From: Phoronis australis
Lineage: Eukaryota > Phoronida > Phoronidae
Length of the DNA stretch: 64,000 bases
Direction of reading: 5' to 3'
Assembly (NCBI GenBank): GCA_002633005.1
Contig: NMRA01000201.1
Coordinates: 1-64,000, forward strand
Shown here: piece after piece, positions 21,913 through 37,100 of the stretch
Layout: the number at the start of each line of letters is the position of its first letter
Position numbering within the stretch: position 1 is the stretch's first letter
Notes under the pieces: generated by a model
The model's database searches: none
The model's input: the letters and a program-made list of their open reading frames with translations, nothing else
Told to the model about the DNA's origin: nothing
Position numbers and translations under genes: made by a program

Positions 21913-22114
21913 ATGGCTTCTAGCAGCTGCCTGGTCAACGGCGTGGGTGGCGATGACGTGGGCATGAACATCCTGCGTGTGTTGGAGCGCGGTCTACTCA
22001 TGACTCGATTCTACCCTAAAAAGAAGCCAGAGAAGCGGACGTTTCAGGTGAAGCTGGAGACCAGGCAATTAGTCTGGCTTCGAAACTATGGACAACTGAA
22101 GCCGGAGGGTACAG
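21913..22114 (+). CDS. PLCG1: PLCG exon 1 (residues 1-67)
   Basis: [13 protein letters not shown] then [20 protein letters not shown] and [14 protein letters not shown]: the N-terminal PH domain start. The family motif ([11 protein letters not shown]) fixes frame and start. Donor ACAG|GTGAGT, phase 1. Followed by an 18.7 kb intron. Confidence 0.95.
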
Positions 22115-25100
22115 GTGAGTAGTCACATGACTTTCTCACCTTTTGTTAAAGAACCCCATTGCCCTAGTTAGATCAAGTGGAATTCGCAAATGTCAAACTT
22201 CAACAGATCAAGTTAGGGCTGCTAAATCTTCCCGTTGAAGGAGTGGTTAGTTTATTGTTTGTTATAAGAAGAGCTAACCAGCGAAATAAACAAAACAAAG
22301 GGTTCCAGCCCAAAACATGAACCAAACCAATGGATTTCAGTGGTGGTGGTACTTGAGTCTTTAAGTGTTTGTCATTTTGTGGTTGTCTACACTCACTCAA
22401 AAATTGACAAGTTAAGTGAAAAAACACTGGTATTGATAACGTCAGTATTCAGAAATGGCTCGTCTTTTCTGATCTTTTATTGTAAAAGTCTGTTTAATAA
22501 ATGAATCATTACGATTTGAGTGCGTTAACAAGATATTTCTACCACTCCAATGTTTTTAACTGCTACAGTCAAAAATAACATTAATTTTGTATTTCGCTTT
22601 CAGTGAAAGGCAACTAAGCCAGTTTACTAAAAAGGTTTTCATTAAAGGTTGACATGCTCACTATGTATACCCTACAGTGGCGGATCTAGGATATCACAAG
22701 GGGGGCCCAACATTTTGTCTGTAAACATTTGCTCAAAGCAAGATTGTAGATGCGCATAGCACCGAATGGGGGAGGTTTGCCCCCCTCCCGTCCAGGAAAT
22801 TTTTCTGTTTTTTCCTCTAAAAATCAAGCATTTTCTTTGATTCCCGAAGTATTATCCTAGAAAAAAAGGCAAAAAAACACAAAAAAACGATGGTCAACCA
22901 GGAAAAACTGCAAGTACCACAGACTCGAACTCACGACCTGGCGGATATAGCACGCGGGCTTTACCACTGCTCCACCACGATTTAACTCCTAATTTGATAC
23001 TAAGAGACCTACTTAATTATGGTCCACAGCATTTGTGCGCGAAACCTCCTTCTTTTTGTAATGCTTATTACATGTTTTATATTTTGTGCAATCAGTTCGT
23101 AACAAATTTGTTGTATTAAAAATATTCAAATGTTCAAAAGACCAAATCCGTTATTTGTGTTGGCAATAATGACGTGATTGCTTTGGAAATTGTCTTAAGT
23201 TAAGGTTTGACAATGAGAGAATTATGAGTTTCTGAGTGATTCACTAAGGCTTCGATTAAAATTGACATCTTACCAGCACCTTCTGTTTTTTCACCATCAC
23301 TCAGATTCCGTTTTCTTTAAAAAATGAAGTAATTTTCTTCATTGCACAGTGGAGCAGACGACGGAAACGGAGTTGTAGTGCCCAGCGCCGCTGCCGGTCG
23401 CCTGAGATATCGCGGGAGAGCCGTGTTCCGAATTTGACACTTGCAATTGGATCTGAGCCCACCCCCCCCCCCCAAACACTAAAACTGCACACATTTAAAT
23501 CTTGTTTCAGCCGTATAATTTTAATTACCGGGGTTAATTAATAAACTCAACATTTCCCTACGCTCTTGCTGTTTTATTTTGGGCCCACCCCCCTAAATCC
23601 GCCTATGCCCTAAATGCTGAAACTTAAGCCCTGTTACTTGCAAATTACAACATTAAAACAGGAAGGAGTTTTGCTGGTGCCATAATTCTAGCAACCGGTT
23701 GAGGGCACTCCAAGCCTCTTTTTAAGGCCAAATATCGGCCCCACTCCCCTATGGAAATATTTTAAAATTGCACGCAATTCCACTCCAGAGACCCATAAAA
23801 TCCCTGGCTCCAGTGCAGGGCTCGACATTAGCAATAGTCCGACTGCCCGGGACAACCAATTTTTTGGTCCGGACAAGCTCACGGCTGAGCAACATGTCCG
23901 ACGGGACAAGTTGATGAAATTTTGGAAGTTATAGTAAATCGGAATGATCAGAACTTCATCGTAGCAGTGGTAACTCACTTGTTTAGCGATCAATGGCGGT
24001 AAGATGTGGCACAAATCACTGAGGTGTCGTTTAGATAATGCAGGAGCTCATGATTGAACACGATCCGAGGCACTTGCATTCGAATAGTTCTAGGCAAAGT
24101 GATGTGTTCTCATTTAAATACACGGCAGTATCTCTCGTAATGTGGCAAAGTTTTGATTTTAGCTAGGTCCTAGCATTGTTCCGAGCGTTTTGACCGCACG
24201 CCAGGTTCTCGACGATTTGTCTCTTGTTTAATAATGCATGTTTTTAACGACTTTCACTTCTGACACCAAAATGGAAGCGCCCAACCAAAGGCAAGAGCGC
24301 AAAAAATCAGCTTGCAATTTGTGCAAGTCGAACATTTTGTCCACGTTCCACGACAACAAAAACTTAAGTTTTTTTAATTCGCCTAATGACTTTTTGCAAG
24401 ATGTGTTTTTGCTTCATTATTTTAGGGGACGAACAGTACCCCTATTGCCTAATATTAGTAACTTCCGATTGTTGAGCAGTGCTTTGAACAAAGTGGTGTT
24501 GACTTCGAACTCAAAAAGAAATATACAATGTATATAAAAATGTTACACTGTTGAAAGTATTCAATAAGAAGACCTGTCAATCATTAGCATGTGTTTGGTT
24601 GGATATCTAAGTTCAAAGTATTCAGTAAGACCTGTCAATCATTGGCCCATGCTTGGTTGCCTAAGTGTTCAGTGGGAAGCAAATCTTTACACAATGAGTG
24701 CTTCCCTTAAAAATACGCCACGAATTAGCGGAGTCTTGTTTAATCTGTCTTTATTCTCAAGAAACTTGCCCTTCTGAACGCACGACTACCTGTAGGAATA
24801 CCTTAGGTACGTAAACACCCAATCACAGTCAGGATCACGACGCCACTGTATCGTGTGCGCAGGCCGTCGAAGACCAGTATTTCAATCCCCTGACTGATAT
24901 CAGTGTAGCTTTGTCAGGGTAAAATCGGTCCTCTGTACAGTAAGCGACAACTCTTTGCAAAATTTTCGACTTAAACCGCCCATGCTAGGTGTACCGCACT
25001 CGCACTGTTTTTTAAATTCCCAATTAAAGCGCCGTGGGCAGTAACGTGGACAAGTACGGAAACTCAAATTTCAATCATTGGCTCGTCAACACATTTTGAC

Positions 25101-28100
25101 ACTTGATCGTTACAACTTTTGATTTACTGACTGTACTTCGGGAGCAAGTTTTCGGTTATACAGAATTTGTTAAATGCACGACGCTTTTCATTGTTCAGTC
25201 TTTATTCTGTTTCGTTCATACTTTCGGAACAAAACTCTTCTCTCAACTGGACATAGATACAGTAACTGACCTAGCGACATAATTAAAAGACACACGATAT
25301 TTCGAAACATACTTGCTTCATTCTCAAATGACAGGACAAGTTAACATAAAAGTTAATGTCGAGTCCTGCAGTGATGTAAAAAATTACCCTTAACGTTTTA
25401 ATGTACTCTGGAAAATGTTAATTTTGGCTACTTAAGGTTGTCTCAAACTTTATTCACAAAAATTGTCCATTTTTTCAATGTTTTACATGTCTAGCAAAAT
25501 TCTTCATCTTTATTCTCGGGGAACTTCAAATACAAAATATATACCATGTTATGAGAAAAAAGATTTAGCAGAATCACCTTGGAACCGCGAGGATATTTGT
25601 TTACTACTTATTTGAAGTCAGAGGTTACAGGGCTGCCACACAAATCGAATTTCCCGCCAGGTACAGAGCAGCTTCATATGTGCCCTCAGTTCTTTCATTC
25701 ACTGAGTCGCCATAATATTGAGTCAATGAGGTGTACATATGATCGTATATTGCCAGGGAAAACTAAGACAAAACATAGTTTTGGATCTTGAGCTGAGGGA
25801 ATAGCGCGTCTACATGCATACGTCCGTTGAGAACAAATGCTACGAGTCGCCTCATTCCTCTATGGTTACAAACACAGGAAGTTGTAAAAAGAGATAAATT
25901 CCTTGATTAATAAGTAATTTGACATTTTGCTGTTTCAATCTTATGTTAACAACGTGCTTTTATCACCGACTCAATTTGGTTTCATATCAGTCTCAACTTA
26001 GGAACACGAGTTCTCGAAAATGGCTCGGTGAATTTATTCATCAATCTCAGAAACGCTTTTAGGATTTTCGATATTGTAAAAGCCTGGTTTTTGTGTAATG
26101 TAACAAAGATGAATACGACTTCTATTTCTCACAAAAACACCTTACGTTTTCCGAGTTGATTTGTCATAGAAACCTAATGAAAAGGCTAATAAAAAATTCC
26201 TAACAGCTTTTTTGAGGTATGGTAACTGGCGAAGTTTTCATTTAAAAAATGTTTGAATTTCATTAAAATCGACCGAGGGGTTATTTTGCTATGAATGTAC
26301 CTTTCTTAAAAATTTTGACTTAAAAAGGTGTTAATATAATAATAATGATAATAATAATAATAATAATAATAATAATGGTACGTAAATACAAAACCCATTT
26401 TTATATTCCCTGTTCTTTTGTCTTTCAGAAAATGTATACTTTTAGTTGTTACAAAGCTTAGTTTTTTGATATACGAGTTAGAATGGAGGCCACTAAATAA
26501 GGTATGAGATAACCTTAAGGCTTTGCTGTTGGGGGCTGACGACTATGGGTAGAATGAATTGACGGTAGCCAAGGGAGGGAGAGGTAGAATTTTCCCTCAA
26601 CCAAAAACTTCACACAGGTACCTTTCTCTTCAGGTGAGCGAGAGCCCTGATTTTAATGAAAGTTTCTAAAAAGTTGTCACTCTTTATTTCTCAAATGGTT
26701 CAAGTTAACTGTATGGATCTTTTCTTCATATTACTGAGTTTTTATGTGTCTCACTCACCTGTAACATGTTGTTCTAGCATTAATGTTTTTGATTGTGAAA
26801 TAGTGGAGTCAGATTTTGTAATTGTTGTTCACTCCTTTCACAATTCAGCTGACAAAAAGTTTCACTTTGTGCTTTGTTGTAGTGATGTGAGGTTTGTTGG
26901 CAATGATTGATTACGCCTACAGTACACTGAGCAGTAGCACGTGTGAATTTTGTTGTTACAATGTTTTGAGCATCAGTTTGGGCACGCTCATGTCTATAAA
27001 TTTCCAAATGTAATGAGTTCGGCTTAGTGAAGTCTTAGTGACTTACTTTTGTCTATGTCACTACGAGAATCCTTGTGTGGTGTTCTAGTCAGACGCCTGT
27101 CAATGCAACAATTTTTAGCCTTTCCTCCTTTGTTCTGTCCTCTGTGTTCTGTGAAGATGTCATATGGTGCGAAAAGCTAGTTTAGTTGAGGAGCTTACAT
27201 TAGAGTGATTAAATCATGTTTTCTCTAATTTGTGGCTTATGTATTGCTACGACTTTCTAGATAGCCCAATACATCTAAAATAACAAAACATGAATATGTT
27301 CATTAAGAAGTGCTTTAAAGTTTCTCGGGGATCCCTAACTTATAAAAAGTTAGGGGATTCCAGTAATTTGAGTTGCTCCCAGGCGTCACAATCATCCCCT
27401 CAAGACCCCTTTTCGCCACACCTGTGTGTGGGACTACCAAAAATTAGCACTGCGGTGATGTGGAAGAGTGTTGTAAATTTGTATGGCGTGGTGATGTGGA
27501 TGGTGACAGGTTTGCCCCGCGATGCCTTTGGATCAGTTTAGAATTATTATTATCACTCGCAGCACTAGGAAGATGGTTGAAAAGTCTCTCCTAAAGTGGT
27601 CCGCAATAGTATCCCTTGAAATGCCTACTGTTTAACAACTAGAGTTACCAATATGGTAATGTGTTGTTAGGATGAATGGTTTCCTAGAACACTGTCATGT
27701 TCTATTATTGGAATGTTTATTTCATTTGTCAAAATTGGTTTGCTTTCTGAATTGACTGCATCAAGCAAAAGACCTTGGTTAACTCTCACCAATTGATATT
27801 TTAAAATTTTGAAAGGGCTCCTAGATTGCTGTGAATGTCCACAATTCTTCATCATCTGATGGTAGTCACGGTATACAGTTGGGCAATTCCGTGAAAAGGT
27901 CAACCTCGAGACAAAAAATTAAAATTGTGGCTACACTAACATTTCCGGTCTCATCTGAAAGCCCATTCTCTGTAGTTGCAGGACCCATATTTGACTGTCC
28001 TATAACTTTCAATTTTTTTGTTTAAATGGACCCATTTTTGGGGCCACTAGACCCTAAAAAATTAGCTCGATTTTCATATGTGTTGTCATAAACACTATTG

Positions 28101-31100
28101 TCCAAAATTTTGGATCTCGGGGGGATTATTCATTTAGTCAGAAATTGTGTGACAGACGTACAGCAAATTTGTACGTCCGTCACGTACATCCGTCACACCC
28201 ATGAAATTGCAATTTTTCAGCCAATAGTATATGCAAATAACAAGAGACCTAAAAGAATACGTGTCAAGTTGCTATTGCACTGAAATCAACATGTTATTTC
28301 TGGTCTGACCTGCTATGCTGTGTTTTGTGTTGAAAAAGCCAATACCGGGAATTTTCAAGCGGTAGGAATCTGCCACCTACTTTACTGAGCATTTTTGCCA
28401 CACCCTCACTGGCTGTAGGCACTCTTTTTTGTTTTCAGTGTATTGGGTCATTGGGTGGCTTGTATGAAATTATTTCATAGCAAATGATTACATTGTATCG
28501 TCTTACATAGTTTTGATCCTTCAACCTTTTTAAGAATTTAAGTCGACTAATTTTTTTCTGCTGAGCTTAAGCGAGATTAAACCACATTTAGAAAGGATAG
28601 AGGAACTTGTTGGAGACCACGAGAAGAACAGTAGCAACCAGGAGAAGTATAAATATCTGCTGGAATATTCTCTGAAACTAAAAAACAATGCCATTGTGGA
28701 TCAAGAAATTCATAATTGTACTTGCTCGTACTGTGATGTGGCATTATTTAAAGCCTCTCCTTAAATTTGAAAAGAAGACACAAGTTAAAGAGTTGGATGA
28801 AAACCTAATCATTATAATCACTAAATAGAAAGCAGCATCTGATAAGTTAGCTCTACATATTCCTAAATCATAATCCTAAATGCAATTAATTTAAAATGTC
28901 TTGTTTTTCACACTGGAAGACAGCACGTGTGATTTGAATCAAAATATGAATGCCAAAAGTCGAAGATGTTCACTAAACCACATGCCTCGCACTTGGTTTT
29001 AAGAAGATACTGAAGTTCTGTTACTAATACTTTAAAAGCATCACAGTTATTACTTACATGGGCATGTATCGGAACCATTGACAGCATGGACCAGAGAATA
29101 ATTTTGTACAAACTCACAGGACATGTTATAATTTAAAAACAATTAATAAAAATAATTTTCATGAGTAATTAGTAATGTTTCGAAATTTATTTCACATTTT
29201 ATATTTTGACTGTCATATTTACTTTACAGTTTTGAATTAGTGCTCTATTTAACGCTTAAAAACAGATTTTCCTGATAGCTAACAGCTGTCAAATACAAAA
29301 TGATTATCACTCTCATTCCCATCGATAATGCTTTCCCTCTTCAAAAGGAAGTGAAGATTGTAGTAGATTGTTTTATATATTTAATCAAATTTATTAAAAA
29401 GTTAAAATCCTAGAGTATATTCCTAGTATATCCCTACCTGTGATGATTTTGTGCAGAAGGTCAATCGGTACATTTTAATTAAAAACATTGAATGAGTAGC
29501 AAAAGACCAATATAGCTTAAATACTGCAAAAGTTTGAATCATTCTGAACTGATATCTTAGTCACAACAAACAATTTAATACTAGAAATTCAGAGCATAGG
29601 TCCATCACGTACGTCCGTTACAGTAACTTAACATATATGAAGCTGTTTGACAAAAATTTCTTAGCAGATATCATCAAAAAATTAGTGTAATGTACTTTGC
29701 AAACATTCCACTAAATCATCATATAAAACATAAAATTGTAACTTAGTGCAACTCACAAAAAATTAACGTTAAATTTTTTTTTAAATTCAAATTCTCTGCG
29801 TACATCCGTCACACCCCTTTAAAGACAATTTTCTCAGTCGGATTAAAAGATAGGGGAAAAGTTGATACATGCTTTGAAAGCTATCAGTGACACCTATCAA
29901 TCGATGTATTATTTTCCTGGGGTGAACATTTTTTTCACAGTTGATCAAAATGTTCTCTGATTGTACGTCCGTCACAAATGGAATTGCCCAATTAAATTAA
30001 TAAACATTTATTTGGTGCTACTTATCTTATGAAACCAGTAAAAAACTACTGCTTACTTTTACTCTGTTCAAAGCGATTATAACTTATAAGACTTATTTAT
30101 AGCCTGTCTTGAGCGGTAACACTTGTAAAATTGGTTCTTACAGTATATTAAGAGCATCCCTCTGAGCCCACTTGTGCCATAAATTGCCAAATGTAATGAA
30201 TTGTTAGGTGTATTGGCTTGGTTTAATGTCTACGTCACCACCAGAATCACCTTTTAATTGAAACAGCTGCGAATAACACCCGGCACATAATGGTGGTCTA
30301 ATCAGACCCCTGTTCAGTGAACTGTTTTGTGTTGTTTTTGTGTGCTGGGATCTCGCAGTGATGTAATGTCAGTAGAAAAAAAACAACTTCGCCTATCATT
30401 TGACGGGCCTACCTTTGCGTGATTAAACTCGCATGTTCTTATTTTGCTAAGGTTTTGCCAGGACTACCTTGTTAGCCCAATACATCTAAAGTAACAAAAT
30501 TTCATTGAAGTTATGCTTTAAAGGTTATAACTCTTGGTCTGCCCACTTTTAAACAGATTTTGAAAGTTGTAACTGTAGCATGGTTGTAATCCTTTGTGAG
30601 GTTGGTTTAGGAAGAGGTTTTAACTGTTGTGACTGACCGTGAACGTTGCAGTTGAAAAAGTTATAACTCAGTAGGTAGTGCTGCTGTGCAATCTTATTGG
30701 CATCAAAGGCACACCAAGGCACTAACTGGGGGTGAAGTGAACAGCGATAGAACTGACATCTTTTGACTGAAGCTAGGAACTAGGGTTACAACAGTTGTAA
30801 CTTTCTATGTGAACAGTAACTATTTCATAACAATTAAAACTGTGGAAAGTTACAATTGGGTTTAGTCGGTCTGAATGCAGCTTGTGTAAGCTATGGTATC
30901 TTAAATTAGTGAGATGTTATGGGTATGATGGACTTGTAGGAATAATTAAGTGTTCATGTTTCCGTTAGGCAGTGCAGACCGAAAGTAAAAGTTTCATGTA
31001 ACATAACATTTATTGCCATGCTTCTACTTCACAGTTTGTTTTGAAAATGTTTTTAGTTTTTTATTGAAATTTGGAGGAAATTTTGTGGAGTCGAATTGAA

Positions 31101-34100
31101 GAATTTGGATGATGGAATGGATTTATCTGGAGGAATTTGAGAAATTCAAAGAAAAACATGTTTTGCAAGGTTAGCAAGGATTTGTATTTTTTTGTTAAAA
31201 TATCAAATTTACGCAGCTGTAACTACACTTTTAAATTGCCCTTGCTACTTGTCAATGCAGAAATATTATCTGTTGCCAGGTATAAATTAACTAATTTAAT
31301 AATCATTCAATCATTCAGTCACTTGCATGTTGTTCTTCATGTAATAAGCAACCTTTGTTACCAAGGATTAAATTTTTTGAAAACAGCTTTGAAGTCTTTA
31401 TAATAGATGCTTCAATCTTTATATTTTTTAAGTGTTTGCTAATCGCAGCACTTTATCATGCACGAAAGCAATGCTCAGATTTTCATAATCACGTGATTGT
31501 TTTTTTTCAAAAATCACAAGTTTGTAGAAACTAAATGCCGTATTTACTATTAACACGAATTGGTTCACAGGAAACATGCAAATTTCGTTTTTTTATTCTA
31601 TTTACTATTAAACGTGTTTGGGATTGTCTTTTAATGCTGTTTAGCCTGAAAGCTCAGCTGTCAACAATCAAGTCTATTGACACAAATCAAAGGAAGTCGA
31701 CCTCTTCATTTTCAATTGAGGACTGAATGGCTGAAGATCCCAGACACAGTTTTGTTGAAAAAGTGCAGTCTCTTGATGACAAATATCTGGTCATTATTTT
31801 TGTGCACTGATAAAGATTCTGTGATCATCAAGGATTTTAAGAATATGTTATTTTTTGGTCTACTATTAATAGTTAGAAATTTGATCCTTGGTATCCAAGG
31901 TTTTTTTGCAGACTGCTCAAGGTCAACTTTCCTGAGGCTGAGCTGTCCAACTTGTCAGGCCTTAATCTCGACATATGATAAGGTGACAGTAATCAGAACC
32001 TCTTCCTTTGTACTGTTCCAGTAGTTATTGTTATTAATCATTTGTGGTTGGGAGCAATCTATTCCATGAGCTCTCCAAATCAAATCATCATTTAATTCAA
32101 GTATATTGGCCTCCAACCCCTGTCACAACATGTACACAAGAACAAACTGACTAATTCAAAATTCAGTGCAAACAACTACAAGGATTCACACATTGTACCA
32201 GGTTTCTTTCGAATCATTTAAAAGCTGTTAGCTGACCTCTTTCTTCTGGTTTTATAAAAAAAATAATATCCAAATTTTAAGATATCATATGTCTTGTCAA
32301 GCTCTAGTCATAACTGCAACAAGGGGATCTGTCTCGTGCCAAAGTAAAGCAATAAATGGAAGCGCCCGGATCAAGCTACACCTGGAGAAATGAAATGAAG
32401 TACTTACAATTGAGGTTGATGACAAAAACAAGAATACCATCATCTTGACCACAATCAAGGCGTCCATGATGATGCTGGCAATGATAGGCTTCCAGCTATT
32501 CACGACGCATATTGTAAATTCCACCCTGATTAGATAAGAAATGATACCTGTAATGTGCTAACAAAGACACAAACAAAAAAATAAACAAACACTATGACAA
32601 AGTAAAAGATTTGGAAAAATTTCATTTCACCTTAACGCTACGTAAATTTCCTGAAAAGTGTAATACTTAACATGAAGACTATAAGCCAACGAATTGCTCT
32701 ATAAGAACAGTCATCTGACCAGTAAATCTCAAATATCTTGAGAGCGGCAAGTTACAGCGAGAAATGGGTTTCAGGTTACTGATAGTGCTTGAAACGATTT
32801 ATTCACATACCAAATTTCGGACAGATCTATCCAGGGATGCCGATCGTACGCCACATAATCTCAATTAATTGTAGTCCTCTCCTCGGAAATTCTTAAATAA
32901 CTTGAGAACAGTAAGGCCTAGAAAAATAACAGACAAGTGAAAAATGGCTGTCACACTGCCACCTTGCTTCCAGTTTTAACCAAAATACCACGAAATGTGA
33001 CTTGTGGCATGCAACAAAGAAACAAACAAATTCTATGACAAAGTAACAGACTTGGAGAAATTTCATTTCACCAAATAAAAATTATTGAAGCTTGAGTTAT
33101 GTAAAAGAAACATGGCATGACCAATCGACCTCGAATAACTTGAAAAAGTAGGCCACAAAGAAAAATGGATGGCAGTGTGCAGACAGCACTTGCTGAGATC
33201 TTTCTACATGTAGGGACGCTTGAGATATGTCATGAAAACACAATTCAAGAGCAATCCGGGGATATTTTGGAACAACTTGAATGGTATGTCATAGATGAGA
33301 ACAGGTGGCACACGTCCAATAGTCCCTGAAATGGTCTTTTCACAGAAAAAATGCTTAAATACCGTCCAAAGACAAGGGAACTATGGCTCAGCAAACCAAA
33401 AAAATAGCAAATGGCCAGCACTGCCCCATCTTGTGTCAGATTTCCATCAAGAACCATGGGCTTGGAGCCATTTACAAGGCACATTTTTTTGGAAATTTCA
33501 TGATGATCGGATTAGAAAATTAATGTGACCTGGAGCTTGCGAACAAAAAAAGTTAACGGAAGAATAAAGTACTAGAGAAGTTGCAGTTTCCATACAGTTC
33601 AAATTACATTAGGGACAACATCTCACAAATCACGCTCGACACCTTCCCATCTACCTACCACAAACTTCAAATGAAATTGCGTATATCTAAATTGAGCCAT
33701 AATTTGAATATTTCTGAAGGATTCTAAACCTGTTATATACACTACAATTCTCAATAGGCAAATTAGTTTTATATAACTTATAACATAACTGGCTTATATG
33801 ACTAGAAATATCAGCAATCTGTTTTTATATTTCAATATTCAATATCTAAGCAACGCTGTATAAATGCCTCAATAATTCTATATTATTGATTCCATCCTAG
33901 TCAAATCACATAATACCAAAACCTGTACGTAGAAAACATTTTGTTTCTAGCATTCCTTTTCTCTTTCAGCCATTTCTAACTGGAATTCATTGAACACGCT
34001 GATGTATCTGTAGTAAGATTAATTTAATGATTTTAACCAGTATTTTATGATTCAAACTCAATTCTGGCTAATCTACTTACTATCCCAGTCAGTCTGCCCA

Positions 34101-37100
34101 GTTCACCTCGCTTTGGTACCAAGACTCAACAAAAATTTACTAAATCTATTCTGAACCCGCTTACTAGCAACACCTCTGCGAAAGCCCCAAAGCTCGCTCC
34201 CTTACATAAGACTAGGCAAAGTTTTTGTGTCAAATATTTTCAACTAAAATAGTGAACACGTGAGAATGTCAGCAGTATAAATTTCTTCATAACACAAATA
34301 CCCTTTGTATCGATACGCGATTTCCTCGTACAATGTACGTAGAGTTGGTTAATCTGTTTTTGTAAGGAAATTGCAGTTTGTGCAAAATATTAGCAAATTG
34401 TCCACAAACAGTAAAATAATAACTTTAACAGTCTTACGATTACTGGTAACTCAGTTGTTTTATTGAGTTTATTCAAGGTCATTCTGGTATAAGAAGCATA
34501 AGAAATGTGACATTTGACATTCTTGTCTCACCTCCAAATGATAGGCAAAGTAACCTGTCACCAGTCCGTCATTGTCCAATCGCACATAAATTTTCTCAAG
34601 AATTACGAAAGATCCCTCCAATATTATTCCTAATAATCTTATGTTTTATTCCGTCCATTCCTCCAGACCCAGTCGAAGTCTTTATGAAAATACACAGGCA
34701 ATAAAGTCTTCCTATCTGCTTAGAAATATATTTCGAAGTGAGTGTACTTGAAACAAACATGTTGTCTACAGTGCAGCAACCTTTACAGAAACCCTCCTGA
34801 GTCTCATTTATGATCTCATTATCAGACGACTCTTTATGTAATCTGTTGCGAATTGCTTCCGAAAATATTTTACCTGTGAACTGTAGCAAGGCAATTCCTC
34901 TATAATGTCCAGGATCGTTTCTGTTCCCATTTTTATGTGCATGCATTTACAGCTATTTCTCCTTGTGGCAATTTTAATCTTTTTAAATTAGCTAGGGGTG
35001 GATCCAGAATTTTGAGTTAGGTTGGCCAGGGCAGAGAATTAGCCAGGATTTTGCCCATCAAACATTCGCATCCCCGAACTGCCAAATGGAGCCTGGGAGA
35101 ATTTTAGGGGTGGCCATGGCCCTCTTGGCCCCCCTTCCCCTTGAATCTGCCACTGTTCGACTCCGTATGTTTTAGAGTTCCTTGACAGATTTTCATGAAA
35201 TTTCAACTGCCAAACAGGTTTCTTTTCAGGGCACTTTCTAAGATGTGTTTAAAGAGAAGTTATCTTAAATATGCATTCTTAAATCTATAGAACACCCTCA
35301 CATACAGGCGGTTGTGCTTAAAACGTTTGAATCGTTTCACTCTCTAGTTGTAGCATACATTGGCCAAGTCATTCTAAAGGACCTTTTCTCACCAATAACA
35401 TTTTAAACCGGGTTTAAACCAGTCTGCTGTCCTCAAACAGCATTTGATTTATACATCTCACTGCTTTGAAAATTAGTGTCAACTTGATACTTACTCAGAT
35501 GAGGAACAATTTACGATATTACGATATTACTAGCAAAGAAGTGGTAGTTTGTTAGTGCTTGAGGCTATGATTGGCTCATAATATGACCTGCCAAAGCAAG
35601 CTGAGTGGTTGAGCCTGATCTCAACCAATAGCCACATTCTCACCAAGCCCATTAAGTATCTTTAATCAGAGTAAGGAGTAAGTTAAGACCAAGTTAGGTT
35701 AATTCCCAAAACAAAGGTAGTTAGATGTTTGATAGATGGTATGTTATCAGCTGCTTTAAGCTTTTCGAGGCCCAACGTCTTTCCTAATTGTAAAAAGTGT
35801 GTGCTGCCTTTGACAGACTTGGAAATTTTTTTATGCGCCAACCTATTTATATGTGGACGCATTATAGTACTTTCCATTATTTCGAAATATTGTTATGTTC
35901 AGCTCGCTGACCTCCCTGTTCTGTGTTTGAGGTACTACTCTTCGGCCATTTGATTTCAGAGTTGATTAAGATTTTGTAGGATCTTAGAAAAATGAAAATG
36001 TCCATGTTTGGGTAATTTTGGAACATCATATTTCAGAAATGTCTAAGAGGATTCTTAAGAAACCTTCCGATACTGTGCTTTGTGCACTATTCTCTAGGAT
36101 GCTTTTAGAAATTGGACAGTCTTTAAAATGTTCCATTTTTGCACGTGAGGCTATCATAAACTGGGACTTGCGAAACAATCAAAAGTTTTATAAAAACAAA
36201 TATAAAACAATTATTTAGAAAACTGTAATAATGTTTTTGAGATTTCATCTTGAACATTTATTCTAATGAAATTTTGTTATGTTATTGGCATGGTTGTTGT
36301 CCCATCAATATACGTTACCGCTTTTTCAATAAACCACTAAGTAAAAAAACATGGTCACATGACCCAATCAGTGGTAGGGTGTTAAAATGCCAAACATCAA
36401 ATTCTGCAGGCTTTCTGCTTTCAAAAAATACAAACTTTTGCCGAGTTAAATTCTGAAGTTTTGTAGATGCTTGGCTAAGTATACAGACTTGTCGATAAGG
36501 GTTCAAGTTGTCAGGCAAGTAATAAAAGTTTATGTTCAAAGTTCAACAGATTAGTGAGTGCCTTGCTGTGCACTTCTGCTGAATGAGTACATTTCCTTTA
36601 CAGGAAGTCGGTTTCACTTTCAATTCCTTTGGTCAGCTACTCCTTGAAATTGATCACCACTGTTAATAGAAATTACACAGCACAATTTTAGGAAAGCTCA
36701 TTTCTGGTGCTGCGTCGTGTTTGACACAAACAATAGAAATGCGGTATATTGAGCGATGTTTGGCCTGGTAAAAAATTACCGCTTCTAAGGTACCGGTAAA
36801 ATAAGAATGAAATGATTTATTACGATAGAATCTCATCAATTCAGGACGCAACATGGCCGACAAGTAAAATTCTATTTATCATTGTTTTTATGAAGCAAGT
36901 TTTGTTGTACAGCTGCAATCAAACAAAGTTTTGAAAATTTTTGGACATTCACAACAATATTAGAAGGCCCTAAAATTTAAAAAAAATTCATAAATATTTT
37001 GTGCAAAAAGGCGAAATATGTGAGATTTTATCATAAGCCAAAAATAATCTGCATGAGCTTCATTCTCACCATAATTTAACCATACAAAACAAAAGTGATA

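Noticed and set aside
31535-32024. Overlapping ORFs (63 and 115 codons) as a possible gene in PLCG intron 1
   Set aside because: AT-rich, no domain or codon-use signal, no splice-linked continuation.
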